17,610 bases of DNA. It comes from Gracilaria caudata (Eukaryota > Rhodophyta > Florideophyceae > Gracilariales > Gracilariaceae). Both the position numbers and the translations under genes were made by a program. This document shows positions 17,128 through 17,610 of this stretch, one piece after another (the stretch's first letter is position 1; each line of letters opens with the position of its first letter). The notes beneath the pieces are model-generated. The model worked only from the letters and a program-made list of their open reading frames with translations, had not been told where the DNA came from and did not search any database. Location of the stretch: NCBI GenBank assembly GCA_030374735.1, contig JASCIV010000522.1, positions 1 to 17,610 on the forward strand, in the 5' to 3' direction.

Positions 17128-17610
17128 ATGGCCCTGCGTGTGCGACTGCGGCAGGTGTGGCGACTGTTGCGCGCCGAGGCGCGTCAGCGCGACTGGCGCG
17201 CGCCGCTGCGGCCCTGGTCCGACTTCTTCGCGCGTCTATCGCGCCCGCCCGTGCAGCTCGACGCGTTGCGCGACCGCGTGCTGCTCAACTCGCACGTCTT
17301 CCAGACCAACTACGTCGTGCTACTGGGTGCGGTGTTGCTCGTGTTTATGCTACGCAAGCCGTCGTCCCTGTTCGTAGCCGCCGCGTTCGTTGCACTCTTC
17401 TCGTTTGTCACAGCTACTCGTCCGTTGGTGCTCGGCTCTACGCGTGTCACGCTCGCGCAGCGCCGCAGTTTTGCCGCCGCGGTCGCTTTCTTGTTGCTGC
17501 TCGTCTCTGGCTTGATGCTCTCTTTTTTGCTGTGGCTTGTGACCGCCCTGCTCTTGATGACGGCGCACGCGGCGTGTCGCCATGCTAGCATGCGTCACAA
17601 GCTGGCGGAC
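17128..17610 (+). CDS. PRA1-family (prenylated Rab acceptor) membrane protein, 3' end outside window
   Basis: An open frame of 161 codons that runs off the right edge without a stop. After an Arg-rich amphipathic start it shows the PRA1/YIP3 pattern: RPWSDFFARLSRP (28-40), an Arg/Asn segment (LRDRVLLNSHVFQTNY, 47-62), a long hydrophobic stretch (about 63-96), a loop with RPLVLGSTRVTLAQRR (98-113), and a second long hydrophobic stretch (about 114-146) ending in HAACRHASMR, close to the C-terminus of most family members. PRA1 proteins are four-pass (two hairpin) membrane proteins of the ER, Golgi and endosomes that act on prenylated Rab GTPases in vesicle traffic. Only a few residues are probably missing. 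The start was chosen because homology begins about 25 residues later and the preceding sequence is GC-rich promoter. It is divergent from DDT-WHIM. Confidence 0.87.
   Translation, partial: MALRVRLRQVWRLLRAEARQRDWRAPLRPWSDFFARLSRPPVQLDALRDRVLLNSHVFQTNYVVLLGAVLLVFMLRKPSSLFVAAAFVALFSFVTATRPLVLGSTRVTLAQRRSFAAAVAFLLLLVSGLMLSFLLWLVTALLLMTAHAACRHASMRHKLAD

Noticed and set aside
16824..17129. 102-residue upstream extension of the DDT-WHIM protein
   Set aside because: It fills the whole divergent promoter and overlaps the PRA1 ATG; the translation is Arg-rich with no domain.

Overview
This window looks like ordinary nuclear DNA of an intron-poor eukaryote. Most genes are single long open frames. Two carry one short GT-AG intron each (70 and 98 bases). 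Coding regions are separated by gaps of 0.1-2.5 kb in which no gene could be recognised. The set of a plant-type L-galactose dehydrogenase (Smirnoff-Wheeler ascorbate route), 4-hydroxyphenylpyruvate dioxygenase and a membrane-anchored UDP-glucuronate decarboxylase, with few introns, would suit an alga. A red alga is my best guess, but this is inference and not proven by the sequence. No plasmid, phage, CRISPR, insertion sequence, rRNA or tRNA was seen.

Layout, left to right. L-galactose dehydrogenase (+, 48-1034). An unexplained gap (1035-2918). A divergent pirin (+, 2919-4190). A gap with a 27-base palindrome and a CT microsatellite (4191-5104). HPPD (-, 5105-6253). The largest gap, 2.5 kb, with at most a 43-codon exon-like fragment (6254-8736). 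A small CDCA7/4CXXC-type zinc-finger protein in two exons (+, 8737-9616). UDP-xylose synthase (+, ORF 9817-11178). The spliceosomal cyclophilin-RRM protein PPIL4/CYP59 (-, 11308-12489), tail to tail with it. A gap that would hold divergent promoters (12490-13425). A small, possibly organelle-targeted ankyrin-repeat protein in two exons (+, 13426-14105). A DDT-WHIM chromatin protein (-, 14271-16823). Finally, across a short GC-rich divergent promoter region, a PRA1-family membrane protein (+, from 17128) that runs off the right edge.

The genes do not form one pathway. Three are metabolic (ascorbate synthesis; tyrosine breakdown and homogentisate supply; UDP-xylose for glycans). Three are nuclear (zinc finger, PPIL4, DDT-WHIM), one is a vesicle-trafficking membrane protein, and the pirin and ankyrin proteins have no assignable role. 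I found no convincing new system. The points most worth a second look are the pirin whose four usual metal ligands are all replaced, the compact zinc-finger protein whose cysteine cluster is completed only by splicing, a 26-base alternating purine-pyrimidine tract in the DDT/PRA1 promoter region, the perfect 27-base palindrome downstream of pirin, and the orphan exon-like fragment near 7.3 kb.
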